Below are positions 25,494 through 34,667 of a stretch of DNA of 64,000 nucleotides, one piece after another; the first letter of the stretch is position 1, and each line of letters starts with the position of its first letter. Source of the DNA: an uncultured Saprospiraceae bacterium (GTDB taxonomy: Bacteria > Bacteroidota > Bacteroidia > Chitinophagales > Saprospiraceae); NCBI GenBank assembly GCA_937951615.1, contig CALFBH010000029.1, forward strand, positions 1 through 64,000, given 5' to 3'. A program made the position numbers and the translations under genes. The notes under the pieces are model-generated. The model did not search any database. It saw only the letters and a list, made by a program, of their open reading frames with translations, and had not been told where the DNA came from.

Positions 25494-25856
25494 ATGGAAA
25501 AATGGGAAATAGACTTTGAATGGGGACGCATACGAAACCTGGTGAAAGACATGTTTGGTAAAGATAAACTGCCAGATATGAATGCGATTTTATTTATTAT
25601 CGGCATACAGGAACTGGGCCGGATGCAGGATTCATTTAGCAAAGAAGAAAAGCAGGATTTGATGCACGTTGCAGTGTGTCGCTTATTGAGTTATGATGGA
25701 TATTATGAGTTTGTCGGGCTGGATGACGCGGGATGGCCGCACTGGAATGCGCTGCGTCCTGTTGGGGAAAAAGGTGTAGCAGAACAAGGCGAGTTGTTGA
25801 AAAAATATGTCATTCGTTACTTTCGGGAATGGCAGGCTGGAGATGAGGAGGAGTGA
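25494..25856 (+). CDS. Small cytoplasmic protein, conserved-type hypothetical
   Basis: 120 residues from the ATG at 25494 (MEKWEIDFEWGRIRNLVKDM). The frame is open further upstream only through the octamer array, whose translation (TTTRQHDN repeats) is clearly not protein. Hydrophilic, with no signal or membrane segment; the composition (many Trp, Tyr, Gly near YYEFVGLDDAGWPHWNAL) suggests a small folded domain. No family recognised. Confidence 0.75.
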   Translation: MEKWEIDFEWGRIRNLVKDMFGKDKLPDMNAILFIIGIQELGRMQDSFSKEEKQDLMHVAVCRLLSYDGYYEFVGLDDAGWPHWNALRPVGEKGVAEQGELLKKYVIRYFREWQAGDEEE

Positions 25857-25863
25857 TCATTTG

Positions 25864-26007
25864 TCATTTATCAGGGAACATTTATCATTGCTGAATACGA
25901 CGTGTTCTTTTTTCATTGAGCATTTAACAAAAATCATTTTTCATAGACGTAACGTATACGAAAGGAACACGTTACATCAGCAATAATAAATGTCCAATGA
26001 TAAATGA
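25864..26007. repeat. Long hairpin between convergent genes
   Basis: The left arm (TCATTTATCA, ACATTTATCATTGCTGA, ACGTGTTC) pairs with the right arm (GAACACGT, TCAGCAATAATAAATGT, TGATAAATGA) around a central loop of about 55 bases. It is placed to terminate both convergent transcripts. Confidence 0.75.
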
Positions 26008-26008
26008 A

Positions 26009-27532
26009 TTACCTTGTGTTCTGGTTACAGTATATCAAAGTCGCTGGCAATTCAATTTGACTGATAGCCTCATGTTGCTGAATATTGGTCGGTAATTGCT
26101 CATCATTTACAATATAAATCTGATAATTCTCTTCCACTAATTCATTTATCTTCGCCACACTAGGCATATTGCGATAAGCCAGCGCATCTGTCCGAAACAT
26201 CATTTCAATCGGACAGGGAACATTAAAAACAATAGATTTTTTGGGGAAATCAAGTTTAGTCAATTCTTGTTTGGCGGCTCTACCGAGGGACTGATTTTCA
26301 AAAGGCTTCACCCGCTCCAGACCATAGCGAAATGCCAGGGCGAAGAAAGCGACTATCGTCAGTTTTATCAGCCATTTTATGTTATTGCGAAGTATCTTTT
26401 TTTCTTGTTTTAATAGAAACTCAACAAATAAGGCCATCAGGATAAAATAAGCAGGAAAGGTAAACAGCAAATAGCCTGGTAACTTGGTTTTGGCACAGGA
26501 AAAAACTAGAAAAGGCACAATAATCCAAAGGCTCAAAAAGGCGGTTTTGTGGGATAGCTTCTCTTTAAAGGTCTTCCAGCCAAACCATAATAAAACCACA
26601 TAAATCAGCTCATTTACCGTTATTCGAATGCCATCTATAAAAAACCACCAAGGACGTCCATTCCCGTCCAGCCCTTCTGTAAAATGGAGATAATTGAACC
26701 GCTGTTCCCACAAATATTCAGCAGGAAAATTTTTGTAGGTATAGATTTGCCAAGGTGCTGCTACTGCAAGAGTCACGATACCCATCAGCAGCAAGTCGGT
26801 GAAAATAGTTGTCCAGCTTTTTTTATTATAATTTAAAACAAAATAAAGCGAAAAAACAATCAAGGCAGGCAGCCATTTCGTGAGAATAGCCAGTCCACAA
26901 GCCAGTCCTGCCAGCAGGATATACCATCGACTTTTTTTCACTGTATCAAGCACAATAAAAAAGACAGACAATTCGACCAGAAAGAGAAAAAACACATCAA
27001 TATGGTCAGTTGCAATTCGACCTGCAGTGAGTTCGATAATCAGCCCATTTATAGAGAAAAAGAAAGCGGCTATCAAACCGATTTTTTCATGGTATAAATG
27101 CTTTCCAATCAAAAAAATCAGCCAGATGCCCAACGTAGAAAACAGTAGAGAGGGAAGCCGCATGGTTAGTTCATGAACGCCGAGTGTTTTCATGGAAATA
27201 GCCATTGTCCAGAGTGGAAAAGGTTGCTTGTGTAGCCAGATTTCACTCGTTGCCCAGTTCATTTCATCAAACTGATAAATCTGCTTTTTATACAACTTGG
27301 GACAAAGTGGCTCGTCGATTATATTTTTCGCCACTAAGGCATGATACCGCTCATCCCAGCGATGCAACATAGGATCGGAAGCGCAGAAAAAACGCAGCGC
27401 AAAACCTGCGAGTAGAATAAACAACAGCGAGCGGGCCAGCCTTTCTTTGGTATAAAAAAAGTAAGCCGCACCGTATAATAAAAATGTAGTGGCGATGATA
27501 AGTATGCCCATCCCGATCTCTGTATCCATCAT
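26009..27532 (-). CDS. ArnT/PMT-like GT-C glycosyltransferase
   Basis: 507 residues with about eleven transmembrane segments. The first luminal loop has RWDERYHALVAKNI, the Asp-Glu pair typical of ArnT-like enzymes, and LHKQPFPLWTMAISMKTLG. Later segments include TAGRIATDHIDVFFLF and AILTKWLPALIVF. It would transfer a sugar from undecaprenyl phosphate to lipid A, a glycan or a protein on the periplasmic side; substrate unknown. It resembles the 7364-8860 enzyme only at the family level. Single gene whose stop abuts the hairpin at 25864-26007. Confidence 0.85.
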   Translation of the reverse strand: MMDTEIGMGILIIATTFLLYGAAYFFYTKERLARSLLFILLAGFALRFFCASDPMLHRWDERYHALVAKNIIDEPLCPKLYKKQIYQFDEMNWATSEIWLHKQPFPLWTMAISMKTLGVHELTMRLPSLLFSTLGIWLIFLIGKHLYHEKIGLIAAFFFSINGLIIELTAGRIATDHIDVFFLFLVELSVFFIVLDTVKKSRWYILLAGLACGLAILTKWLPALIVFSLYFVLNYNKKSWTTIFTDLLLMGIVTLAVAAPWQIYTYKNFPAEYLWEQRFNYLHFTEGLDGNGRPWWFFIDGIRITVNELIYVVLLWFGWKTFKEKLSHKTAFLSLWIIVPFLVFSCAKTKLPGYLLFTFPAYFILMALFVEFLLKQEKKILRNNIKWLIKLTIVAFFALAFRYGLERVKPFENQSLGRAAKQELTKLDFPKKSIVFNVPCPIEMMFRTDALAYRNMPSVAKINELVEENYQIYIVNDEQLPTNIQQHEAISQIELPATLIYCNQNTR

Positions 27533-27635
27533 GGTTTAGAAAGTGTATAGCAATCTAAGCATAATTTGTTTGCTACAAAAAAAATGATTCAAGAATTATG
27601 AATGAATTACTGATCTCTTGATTCATAATTAAGAC

Positions 27636-27672
27636 AAAAAGGGCTTTCCGGAAAAACCAGAAAGCCCTTTTT
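27636..27672 (-). terminator. Terminator after the T9SS protein gene
   Basis: AAAAAGGGCTTTC and GAAAGCCCTTTTT pair around an 11-base loop. Read on the minus strand it follows the stop of 27717-28844 by 45 bases and ends in a T run. Confidence 0.9.
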
Positions 27673-27716
27673 ATTTTTATTGAACAGGCAGGATGCCTGT
27701 GGTACTTTACTTTTGA

Positions 27717-28844
27717 TTATGGATGGATAACGACCAGTCGTTTAGTCGTCAGAACATTACCATAAGCATCTACAACATTATACAGGTAAGTGCCTGCATG
27801 AAGCCGCGATACATCCAGTCGCACACTGTTGTCGCCACTGATATAAATCGATTCGGTGAACAGTTGCCTGCCCAGCATATTGAATACGTGGATACTGTAG
27901 TCGCCTGTATCCAAGCCTATCATTTCCAGACTCACATCTTCTGTTGCCGGATTTGGATAGGCTTTGATTGTAAAATTGCGCTGTGGCGTATTCGATACAG
28001 GAATCAGGCTATCAGGTACTTTGAAATGCGGACGCGCCACCAGAACATTAGGGTCATTGGCGGTAGGAATGACTGAAAATTCCATAATCGGTTCCGTTTC
28101 CATATCGTTCACAAACATAATCGTCGTCAATGTATCATAGCCTATTCCTTCTGTCGTAAATAGCGATACATCCTGCCAGCCGAAGAAAGGCACAAGAACA
28201 TCAATTTGCGTAAAGCGATACTCCGTCCGCTCTATGCGCAACACATCCCAAGTGCCATAAGGCGTGGTGAAATTTCCCCAGCCATTGGCATCATATTTTA
28301 TAGTTCCCGTCACAGAAATCTTAGAAGAATCTACACTAACTCCCATCGCTGTAAAAGCTCCAGTCTCGGTATAAAAAGCGTAATCATCAGTATAAACATC
28401 GCCATAAGTAAAGTTAGGCGGTATGAGCGTAAGGTCGGGTATAAAAGGTACACTGACATCCAGCTCTGCAACTAGTTCACTTGGTGAACCTGCGTAACCC
28501 AGCACTTTCACACTGTCATTATCAAACTTAAAATAGCCTTCGCCGCCAAGGAATGGGCCAGTCATATCAGCAGTTGGAAAATCTGCTGCTGCACTACCTG
28601 CGCTTGCTGCCTTATATACTGCTCCTGAAAGTCCATCGGTATCCACTACACTCATATCCCAGGTTTTATTTGTTCCGGGACCGAGGTCATAAACGGGTTC
28701 ATCGACCCAATAATACTGCGAGTCAATACCAACAGAATACCAATCACCAATCTGTGGAAGATGTCCTGTGCCCAAGGTAATTTGCGCCTGCATCGTTATA
28801 CCTGTTCCGGCAATCATCAATAATAGAAGTAATAGTTTTTTCAT
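27717..28844 (-). CDS. T9SS-secreted protein, unknown function
   Basis: 375 residues. Signal peptide LLLLLLMIAGTGITMQAQ. The central 250 residues are beta-rich without a recognised domain (YWVDEPVYDLGPGTNKTWDM, GTIKYDANGWGNFTTPYGTW). The C-terminal 80 residues are a T9SS type A sorting tail (FTIKAYPNPATEDVSLEM, GTYLYNVVDAYGN). Likely exported to the cell surface or medium. The pattern of a property read at a state followed by GTWDVLRIERTE resembles other Bacteroidota secreted proteins of unknown role. Monocistronic with its own terminator. Confidence 0.85.
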   Translation of the reverse strand: MKKLLLLLLMIAGTGITMQAQITLGTGHLPQIGDWYSVGIDSQYYWVDEPVYDLGPGTNKTWDMSVVDTDGLSGAVYKAASAGSAAADFPTADMTGPFLGGEGYFKFDNDSVKVLGYAGSPSELVAELDVSVPFIPDLTLIPPNFTYGDVYTDDYAFYTETGAFTAMGVSVDSSKISVTGTIKYDANGWGNFTTPYGTWDVLRIERTEYRFTQIDVLVPFFGWQDVSLFTTEGIGYDTLTTIMFVNDMETEPIMEFSVIPTANDPNVLVARPHFKVPDSLIPVSNTPQRNFTIKAYPNPATEDVSLEMIGLDTGDYSIHVFNMLGRQLFTESIYISGDNSVRLDVSRLHAGTYLYNVVDAYGNVLTTKRLVVIHP

Positions 28845-28999
28845 TTTTAATTGTGTTAATGTGTTGTTGTGTTGAAGTGTTATCGTACAGATTTAGACTA
28901 TAACTTACGTACTGATAAAACAATTCTCTACCAACACGTACTATTTATCATTCATAGTTCATCGTTCATCGTTAGTTCAAAGCCGCAACAATAATGCCA

Positions 29000-31246
29000 T
29001 CAGCCCTTCACAATTTTTACAGTATACCAAACATAGTCAATTTTGACATTTAAAAAATAAACCCCGCTATTTAATTGCGAAAAAGGGATGGTTTCTGTAA
29101 AATTATAACGCTGTCCTGACAGAATTTGCTGTCCAAGTGCATTATATAATTCAAAAGACCAATTATTTATTCGTTCATCAAACAGACGAACGGTCAGTTC
29201 ATTTTGTACTGGATTGGGCGAAATGCTAAAGGGTACATCAAAAGCTTCTTCCAGATCGGTCATCAACACAGCTGGTCGCAAAGCTGCAAATTGCTGCAAA
29301 TGTTCTACTGCGGAATGATAGTTCTGCATACTCGCAGGATAGCCCCAGCGCAGAATGTGTTCGGGCATCAGCGGGTCATAAATAGCTTGTAGCGAATCTA
29401 TTTTGTGCAAGACATTATCCGGCGAAAGCGTATGATTCAAATGGTGTAAAAACTGTTGATAAAACTGCGTTTTAAAATCGGGATTGTTCAGTAATTTTCG
29501 GAAAATCAGTGCCAACGGATTATCCTCACTTTGTCCGGCACGAGGCGATACAATTTCCAGCATTTTGCTTTTCCAGTATTCGTGCATTGCCGAATCGCCA
29601 TCATTGAATAGCCATTGCCATTGCCCATCCATCGCCTGCGGCCGCCAGAATTTTAAATTGCCTTCTGGAAAATCCCATAATTCAAAATACAACTCCGCCA
29701 CCAGAAAATCTATAAAATTATTGACATCAAAAAAAGTCTGAAACTGTGCATAATTCACTGGATCGCTGAGGTCGTATTGCCGTGCAAAAGCCATCAAATC
29801 CGCAAAACGGTCATAGCTGCCCGCTATCACACCCCCCGTGCCTTCCAGCATGTCCACCTCATCAGTTTCCTGGTCATAATTTTCAGCCAGATAATATTCA
29901 TCATGCCGTTCTTTTAGGTTGAAAATGCCCCAATATTCTCCATTCACAAAAGCCACAACAGGTCGAAATGCCTGATAAGCCAAGCCCATTTCCCGCACCA
30001 GCAGATGACATAATTCATCTTTGAAAGGCACGCTGAAATTATTGGGATTGGCACTTCGCATCACCAGCCTTTTGTAATCGTCTATATCCTTTTCAGGAAA
30101 AAATGGGTATTCCAAATAGGACTCAGCATATTCGTTTCGGGCATACCAGCGAATAGATTTTTGCGGCAATTGCCGACTGAACAAACCATGTATTCGCACT
30201 CCAATATCCTGCGCAATACCCAACTCTCCACTCGCCTCAAAAAACTCAAGATGTGCCGGACGCTCCCAGTCGCGCCCTCGTTCGTAATAGTTACCGGATT
30301 GCAAATTTCCCGATTCTTCCAGATCCCCAGGAACGTGTATGCCTGTTGTGGAATCAAAGAAATGCTCCGCCTCTGTCACCAATGAAATGACCGACACAGG
30401 ATAACGATTTGCGCCATTTGCATCGACCAAAAAAGACCGCGTGTAAACCTGACTGGATGCTTGCCCATCCCGATAAGCCACCGCGCGAAGCGTATTGATT
30501 TTAAAGACATTTTCTTGTGGCTCTTGCCAATATTTTTGAGTAGTAGGAATCAATGAAAGCTGATTCGGCGTATTTTTTTGCTGTATTAAAATGGGATTTT
30601 GGTATAATAAATCACTGCTATCCGGCACACTGCCATCCAGCGTGTAATAAATGACCGCATCAGCATTGGAAACGGTCAAACTCAACTCAATTGGCGCATC
30701 ATACCAAGCTGCTTCATGTGAAAAAATTAGCTCGTCCGCATTGCCAGGCGTAGTTGTATTGTCATTATTTGAAAAGTCAGGAGAAGATATATTGAAAAAA
30801 TAAAAATCACCACTTCCATCTGGCTGCCGACCATAACTTATGTCTGTGGGGATGAGGAGGGGAGCGAGTTCATCCACCAATTGCCCAGCAGGGTTATACA
30901 ATTGCAAAGGCTCACCTGCCGAGCTGATTTTAAAATTGCTGTGCAAGTACGGGCCAGTTGTTCTGTCCTTATCGGAAGCAAAAATTAGCAAAAAACCACC
31001 TGTCGGAATACTGATATTGGGAAACATCCACTTCTCTGGCTCATCCACTTCATCCGTAATATGCCAGCCAGCCAAATTGATAGCATCAGGTGTTCCATTA
31101 TACAATTCCAACCAATCGGAGGAGTCGCCGTCTTCGTCTGTTATCGTTGTGGCATTGGAAGACATGACTTCATTGATGACAATTTGTGCGGGTAACTGTA
31201 TTGCGATAAGCAGGAATACAACGGAATATCGTAAGTGCCTTGTTTT
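29000..31246 (-). CDS. Secreted lamin-tail/CotH-like protein with T9SS tail; native start lost
   Basis: About 748 native residues: signal peptide YSVVFLLIAIQLPAQ, a lamin-tail-like domain (INEVMSSNATTITDED, WLELYNGTPDAINLAGWHI), a chitobiase-like domain (VIYYTLDGSVPDSS), a CotH kinase-like domain (VRIHGLFSRQLPQKSIRWYA, YWGIFNLKERHDEYYL) and a T9SS tail. CotH-type domains phosphorylate proteins in other systems; activity here is unproven. Residues KTRHLRYS should follow an initiator Met, but the codon at 31247-31249 reads CTC and everything upstream is repeat. The frame stays open to an ATG at 31435, giving a chimaeric N-terminus of 63 repeat-encoded residues. Whether it is expressed is uncertain. 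Confidence 0.8.
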   Translation of the reverse strand, partial: KTRHLRYSVVFLLIAIQLPAQIVINEVMSSNATTITDEDGDSSDWLELYNGTPDAINLAGWHITDEVDEPEKWMFPNISIPTGGFLLIFASDKDRTTGPYLHSNFKISSAGEPLQLYNPAGQLVDELAPLLIPTDISYGRQPDGSGDFYFFNISSPDFSNNDNTTTPGNADELIFSHEAAWYDAPIELSLTVSNADAVIYYTLDGSVPDSSDLLYQNPILIQQKNTPNQLSLIPTTQKYWQEPQENVFKINTLRAVAYRDGQASSQVYTRSFLVDANGANRYPVSVISLVTEAEHFFDSTTGIHVPGDLEESGNLQSGNYYERGRDWERPAHLEFFEASGELGIAQDIGVRIHGLFSRQLPQKSIRWYARNEYAESYLEYPFFPEKDIDDYKRLVMRSANPNNFSVPFKDELCHLLVREMGLAYQAFRPVVAFVNGEYWGIFNLKERHDEYYLAENYDQETDEVDMLEGTGGVIAGSYDRFADLMAFARQYDLSDPVNYAQFQTFFDVNNFIDFLVAELYFELWDFPEGNLKFWRPQAMDGQWQWLFNDGDSAMHEYWKSKMLEIVSPRAGQSEDNPLALIFRKLLNNPDFKTQFYQQFLHHLNHTLSPDNVLHKIDSLQAIYDPLMPEHILRWGYPASMQNYHSAVEHLQQFAALRPAVLMTDLEEAFDVPFSISPNPVQNELTVRLFDERINNWSFELYNALGQQILSGQRYNFTETIPFSQLNSGVYFLNVKIDYVWYTVKIVKG

Positions 31247-31257
31247 GAGGATATACG

Positions 31258-31329
31258 TAGGGTTGAAACCCTGCGCTTTTGTGAACAGGACGTTTTTTTC
31301 GCAAAAGCGGTGGGTTTCAACCCACCGTG
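31258..31329. repeat. PAL-B hairpin element, copy 2
   Basis: Tips GGGTTGAAACCC and GGGTTTCAACCC lie at the two ends, joined by CGCTTTTGTGAA and TTCGCAAAAGCG, which pair. The element lies against the truncated start of the CotH-like gene. Confidence 0.85.
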
Positions 31330-31344
31330 GATTGGCTAACACAC

Positions 31345-31402
31345 CCCTCTGTTTCCCTAATCCCGATAGCGATCGGGAGGGACGTATTTCGCTTTGCGAA
31401 AT
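31345..31402 (-). repeat. Repeat family G, copy 1
   Basis: Read on the minus strand it contains CAAAGCGAAATACGTCCCTC then a CCCGATCGCTATCGGG hairpin and GATTAGG. It is clearly related to 33372-33430 on the plus strand, and lies next to PAL-B copy 2 as a composite. Confidence 0.8.
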
Positions 31403-31716
31403 ACCTGTTGTAGAATGTGTGTGCAAATCTGTCATCAGGCATAAAGGTCAGCAATGTTTTATAAAAAGTAAACTACATTATTCTGCGATTATCAATTTAC
31501 ATGTAATTTTTTATTTTGAATTTGTAAGATTAATTGGCTGATTGTTAAGCCTTTTTTATTCCTAAAAAAGAGGTTTTCCCAATATTTTTAGCTCTTTTAC
31601 CAATCCTTTGAAGTAATAAAATATAGCCACGAATGCACGAATGCTTAGTTTTTAAACTTAAACTTAATATTGAACTTAAACTTATTCCCTAAATTCGCCA
31701 CAAAGAAAACAACAAC

Positions 31717-33030
31717 ATGGACAAATTACAACTGGATTATACACAAACGCTTTCGTTTGTATCAGAAAAAGAAATCAGTTCGCTTGAAGAGCAACTCCGC
31801 GCTGCGGCAAAATCGCTGGACGACAAAACGGGCGCAGGCAGCGAGTTTTTAGGCTGGATGAGCCTGCCGGAAGACTATGACAAAGCAGAGTTTCAACGCA
31901 TACAGGCGGCGGCGAAAAAAATACAGGCGCAGTCAGAAGTCTTGATTGTGATCGGGATTGGCGGCTCTTATTTGGGGGCAAAAGCGGCGATAGAATTTTG
32001 CGCACACAGTTTTTATAATCAGCTGCCCAAAGCAAAACGCGGAACACCTGAAATTCATTTTGCAGGAATCAATATCTCTGGGACTTACTTGACACATTTG
32101 ATGGAAGTTATCGGTGATCGAGATTTTTCTATCAATATGATTTCAAAATCAGGAACAACGACTGAGCCAGCCATAGCATTTCGGATATTGAAGCAAAAAC
32201 TGATGGACAAATACGGGGCGGCAGGCGCGAAAGATCGTATTTATGCAACAACGGACAAGGCCAGAGGTGCATTAAAAAAACTGTCCACTAAAGAAGGTTA
32301 CGAAACTTTTGTCGTACCAGATGACGTCGGCGGCCGGTTTTCTGTGCTGACTGCGGTGGGTTTATTGCCAATTGCTGTTGCCGGAATTGATATTGCTGAC
32401 TTGATGCAAGGTGCAGCCGCAGCTATGCGTGATAGTCGCCTGCCTTATACGGAAAATGCCTGCTGGAAATATGTAGTGGTGCGCCGTTTTTTATATCAAA
32501 AAGGAAAAGCGATAGAAATGCTGGTCAATTATGAGCCTCGCCTGCAATACATTGCGGAGTGGTGGAAACAATTATACGGCGAATCGGAAGGAAAAGATGG
32601 CAAAGGGCTTTTTCCGGCTTCCGCCAATTTCACATCTGACTTACATTCCTTGGGTCAGTATATTCAAGATGGACATCGGCATTTATTTGAAACGGTCCTG
32701 CAAATTGCTCGCCCGGAAACCGACCTTACGATAAGCACAGACGCCGACAATTTGGACGGCTTAAATTATCTATCGGGCAAAACGATGGATTATGTCAATA
32801 AAAAAGCCGCCGAAGGCACACTGCTTGCACACGTGGATGGCGGCGTACCCAATATCGTCATCACGATTCCTGAAGCGACGCCTTATCATCTTGGGTATTT
32901 GTTTTACTTTTTCGAAAAAGCCTGCGCAATTAGCGGCTACTTATTGGAAGTCAATCCATTCGACCAGCCGGGTGTGGAGGCTTATAAGCGGAAGATGTTT
33001 TTGTTATTGGGTAAGCCTGGAGTAAAATAA
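31717..33030 (+). CDS. pgi: Glucose-6-phosphate isomerase
   Basis: Interconverts glucose-6-phosphate and fructose-6-phosphate (glycolysis, cytoplasm). The 437 residues show the SIS fold with [14 protein letters not shown], the phosphate-binding [12 protein letters not shown], and [20 protein letters not shown], the PGI signature. The C-terminal active-site region [13 protein letters not shown] with its Lys is present. This is the short, Bacillus-like form (about 450 residues). A degenerate GldM-like frame starts 3 bases after the stop. Confidence 0.95.
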   Translation: MDKLQLDYTQTLSFVSEKEISSLEEQLRAAAKSLDDKTGAGSEFLGWMSLPEDYDKAEFQRIQAAAKKIQAQSEVLIVIGIGGSYLGAKAAIEFCAHSFYNQLPKAKRGTPEIHFAGINISGTYLTHLMEVIGDRDFSINMISKSGTTTEPAIAFRILKQKLMDKYGAAGAKDRIYATTDKARGALKKLSTKEGYETFVVPDDVGGRFSVLTAVGLLPIAVAGIDIADLMQGAAAAMRDSRLPYTENACWKYVVVRRFLYQKGKAIEMLVNYEPRLQYIAEWWKQLYGESEGKDGKGLFPASANFTSDLHSLGQYIQDGHRHLFETVLQIARPETDLTISTDADNLDGLNYLSGKTMDYVNKKAAEGTLLAHVDGGVPNIVITIPEATPYHLGYLFYFFEKACAISGYLLEVNPFDQPGVEAYKRKMFLLLGKPGVK

Positions 33031-33033
33031 AAA

Positions 33034-33606
33034 ATGAAAAGATCAGAGATAAAATATTGCTTTACGATACTGATTTGCATGTTAGCCATTCTATCAGGTT
33101 ATGGGCAGGATTCCAAAAAGGTGATTGTGCAAACAGAAAATTGCAATAAGCTAATTGTTGGAATAAATAATTACATTTCAATAGTAGCTACACAAAGTAC
33201 ACCTATAACAAAAGAACAAGTAAAAGCTTTTTTGCTGCCCCCCAGCCACTATTATCATAACACAGCACCTATATCACAGGAAGTAGAGCAGGAATACGGA
33301 AAATTTAAACTTCGTCCTGATAGTCTGGGAATGGTTGAATTTCACGTAGAAATAGATGGAAAAACAGAGATAGCTGCAAAGCAAAATACGTCCCTCGCGA
33401 TGGCTGTCGAGATTAGGAGAATGGAGGAATGTGTTCGTGTGTATAACAAATTGCACTTTCTCCGCATTCCGCCCATGGTTGAAACCATTGGCTACCAAAT
33501 CATTCGTCGCGATGCGACTTGGACAACTCACCAACTTGACAGCTCTGCAAAGTGTCATAGACACGACCTATCTGGTAGCCTACGGTTTCAACCGTGGGCG
33601 AATTGA
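33034..33606 (+). pseudogene. GldM-like domain protein, truncated by repeats
   Basis: The 190-residue frame starts with a signal peptide (CFTILICMLAILSGYGQ). Residues about 28-105 resemble the C-terminal domain of GldM-type T9SS proteins (KLIVGINNYISIVATQSTP). From about residue 113 on, the frame reads through repeat family G (33372-33430) and then PAL-E (33441-33633), so the true C-terminus is missing. It could still make a truncated secreted protein, but a decayed gene is the simpler reading. Confidence 0.65.
33372..33430 (+). repeat. Repeat family G, copy 2
   Basis: CAAAGCAAAATACGTCCCTC followed by GCGATGGCTGTCGAGATTAG matches the minus-strand sequence at 31345-31402. It lies directly before PAL-E copy 1. 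Confidence 0.8.
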
Positions 33607-33633
33607 GCAGCAAAAATGTGCAATTTGTTATAC
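33441..33633. repeat. PAL-E hairpin element, copy 1
   Basis: 193 bp with outer ends GTATAACAAATTGCAC (33441) and GTGCAATTTGTTATAC (33633 end), then inner arms CGCCCATGGTTGAAACCA and TACGGTTTCAACCGTGGGCG. An inverted, partial copy is at 52264-52358. Confidence 0.88.
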
Positions 33634-33655
33634 CCACGGTGTGTTCTCTGGAAAA

Positions 33656-34309
33656 TTGGAAAATGTTATATTAATATTCTTAGCAACACTCCTGTTTTTC
33701 GCCTGCTCCACCAAGACCGAAAAAAATAGCAGAGTCAATGCGCTACCTTATTATAAGGACGCTACTTTTACGCCATACTGGATGGAATCGGAAAGTACCG
33801 ACCTGCGTGCATTTCATCAGATATCACCATTTAAATTAACCAATCAAGAAGGTGAAACGGTTACAGAAAAAACCTTTGATAATAAAATCTATGTTACGGA
33901 TTTCTTTTTTACAATTTGCCCGGGTATTTGCCCGAAAATGACCGCTAATATGGGCATTTTGCAGGAGGCTTTTTTGCAGGATGACGAAGTCTTGTTGTTA
34001 TCTCATTCTGTTACACCAGAACGCGATTCTGTTCCGGTATTAAAAAACTATGCTGAAGACAAAGGGGTAAAAAGCGAGAAATGGCACTTGGTCACTGGAG
34101 AACGGGAACTTATCTATGGCTTAGGCAGAAACGACTATTTTGTAGAAGAAGACCTCGGACTGGAAAAAGAACCCGACGATTTTTTGCATACTGAAAATTT
34201 TGTCCTGATTGATAAAAACAAACACATCAGAGGCATTTATAACGGACTCAATAAGACAGCTATTCAGCAGTTGATTGCAGATATAAAAACGCTAAAGAAA
34301 GAAAAGTGA
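33656..34309 (+). CDS. SCO1/SenC-type copper chaperone lipoprotein
   Basis: 218 residues from a TTG at 33656, giving ENVILIFLATLLFFACSTK, a lipoprotein signal. The frame is open upstream to 33431 but only through PAL-E sequence, so the original ATG may have been lost. The thioredoxin-like domain has the copper-binding CxxxCP motif TICPGICPKM and the downstream histidine in LLLSHSVTPERDSVPVL. SCO proteins load copper into cytochrome c oxidase; the ctaA gene in the window supports a heme-copper oxidase in this organism. The next gene overlaps the stop by 4 bases (GTGA). Confidence 0.85.
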   Translation: MENVILIFLATLLFFACSTKTEKNSRVNALPYYKDATFTPYWMESESTDLRAFHQISPFKLTNQEGETVTEKTFDNKIYVTDFFFTICPGICPKMTANMGILQEAFLQDDEVLLLSHSVTPERDSVPVLKNYAEDKGVKSEKWHLVTGERELIYGLGRNDYFVEEDLGLEKEPDDFLHTENFVLIDKNKHIRGIYNGLNKTAIQQLIADIKTLKKEK

Positions 34310-34665
34310 ATAGAGGGGGAACAGCATATTGGCTTGTATTAATCTGTCTTTTGGGGCTATCTATTCCAGCTTACGCACAAAAAAGCGAAGCAGAGATACA
34401 ATTAAGCCTTACGGTAAATGGCGAGTCTATACAAACAGGCAAAACCTATTACATAGCGTCCATCAAAGACAGTGTAAAACTGGAAGCCATAAAATTTTAC
34501 ATTTCCGATGTAGCGGTATTTAGGAAGACAAAAAAAGTAGGTGAAGGCATAAAAAAGCACCAACTCATTGATGCAGAACGGCCCGAATCTTTACAGCTTT
34601 CGCTAATTGCGGATGCAAAATTCAACATCATAAAATTCAATATCGGCATAGATAGCCTGAAATAG
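34306..34665 (+). pseudogene. MbnP-like domain protein, truncated
   Basis: 119 residues from a GTG start overlapping the sco stop. Signal peptide LVLICLLGLSIPAYAQ. The body matches the start of the MbnP-like domain (copper-related secreted proteins, usually around 250 residues): LSLTVNGESIQTGKTYYIA, LEAIKFYISDVAVF and IIKFNIGIDSLK. The frame ends there, 3 bases before PAL-C copy 1 begins, and nothing after the element continues the domain. Neighbouring sco suggests a copper role. Calling it broken is inference from length and the adjacent element. Confidence 0.7.
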
Positions 34666-34667
34666 AA

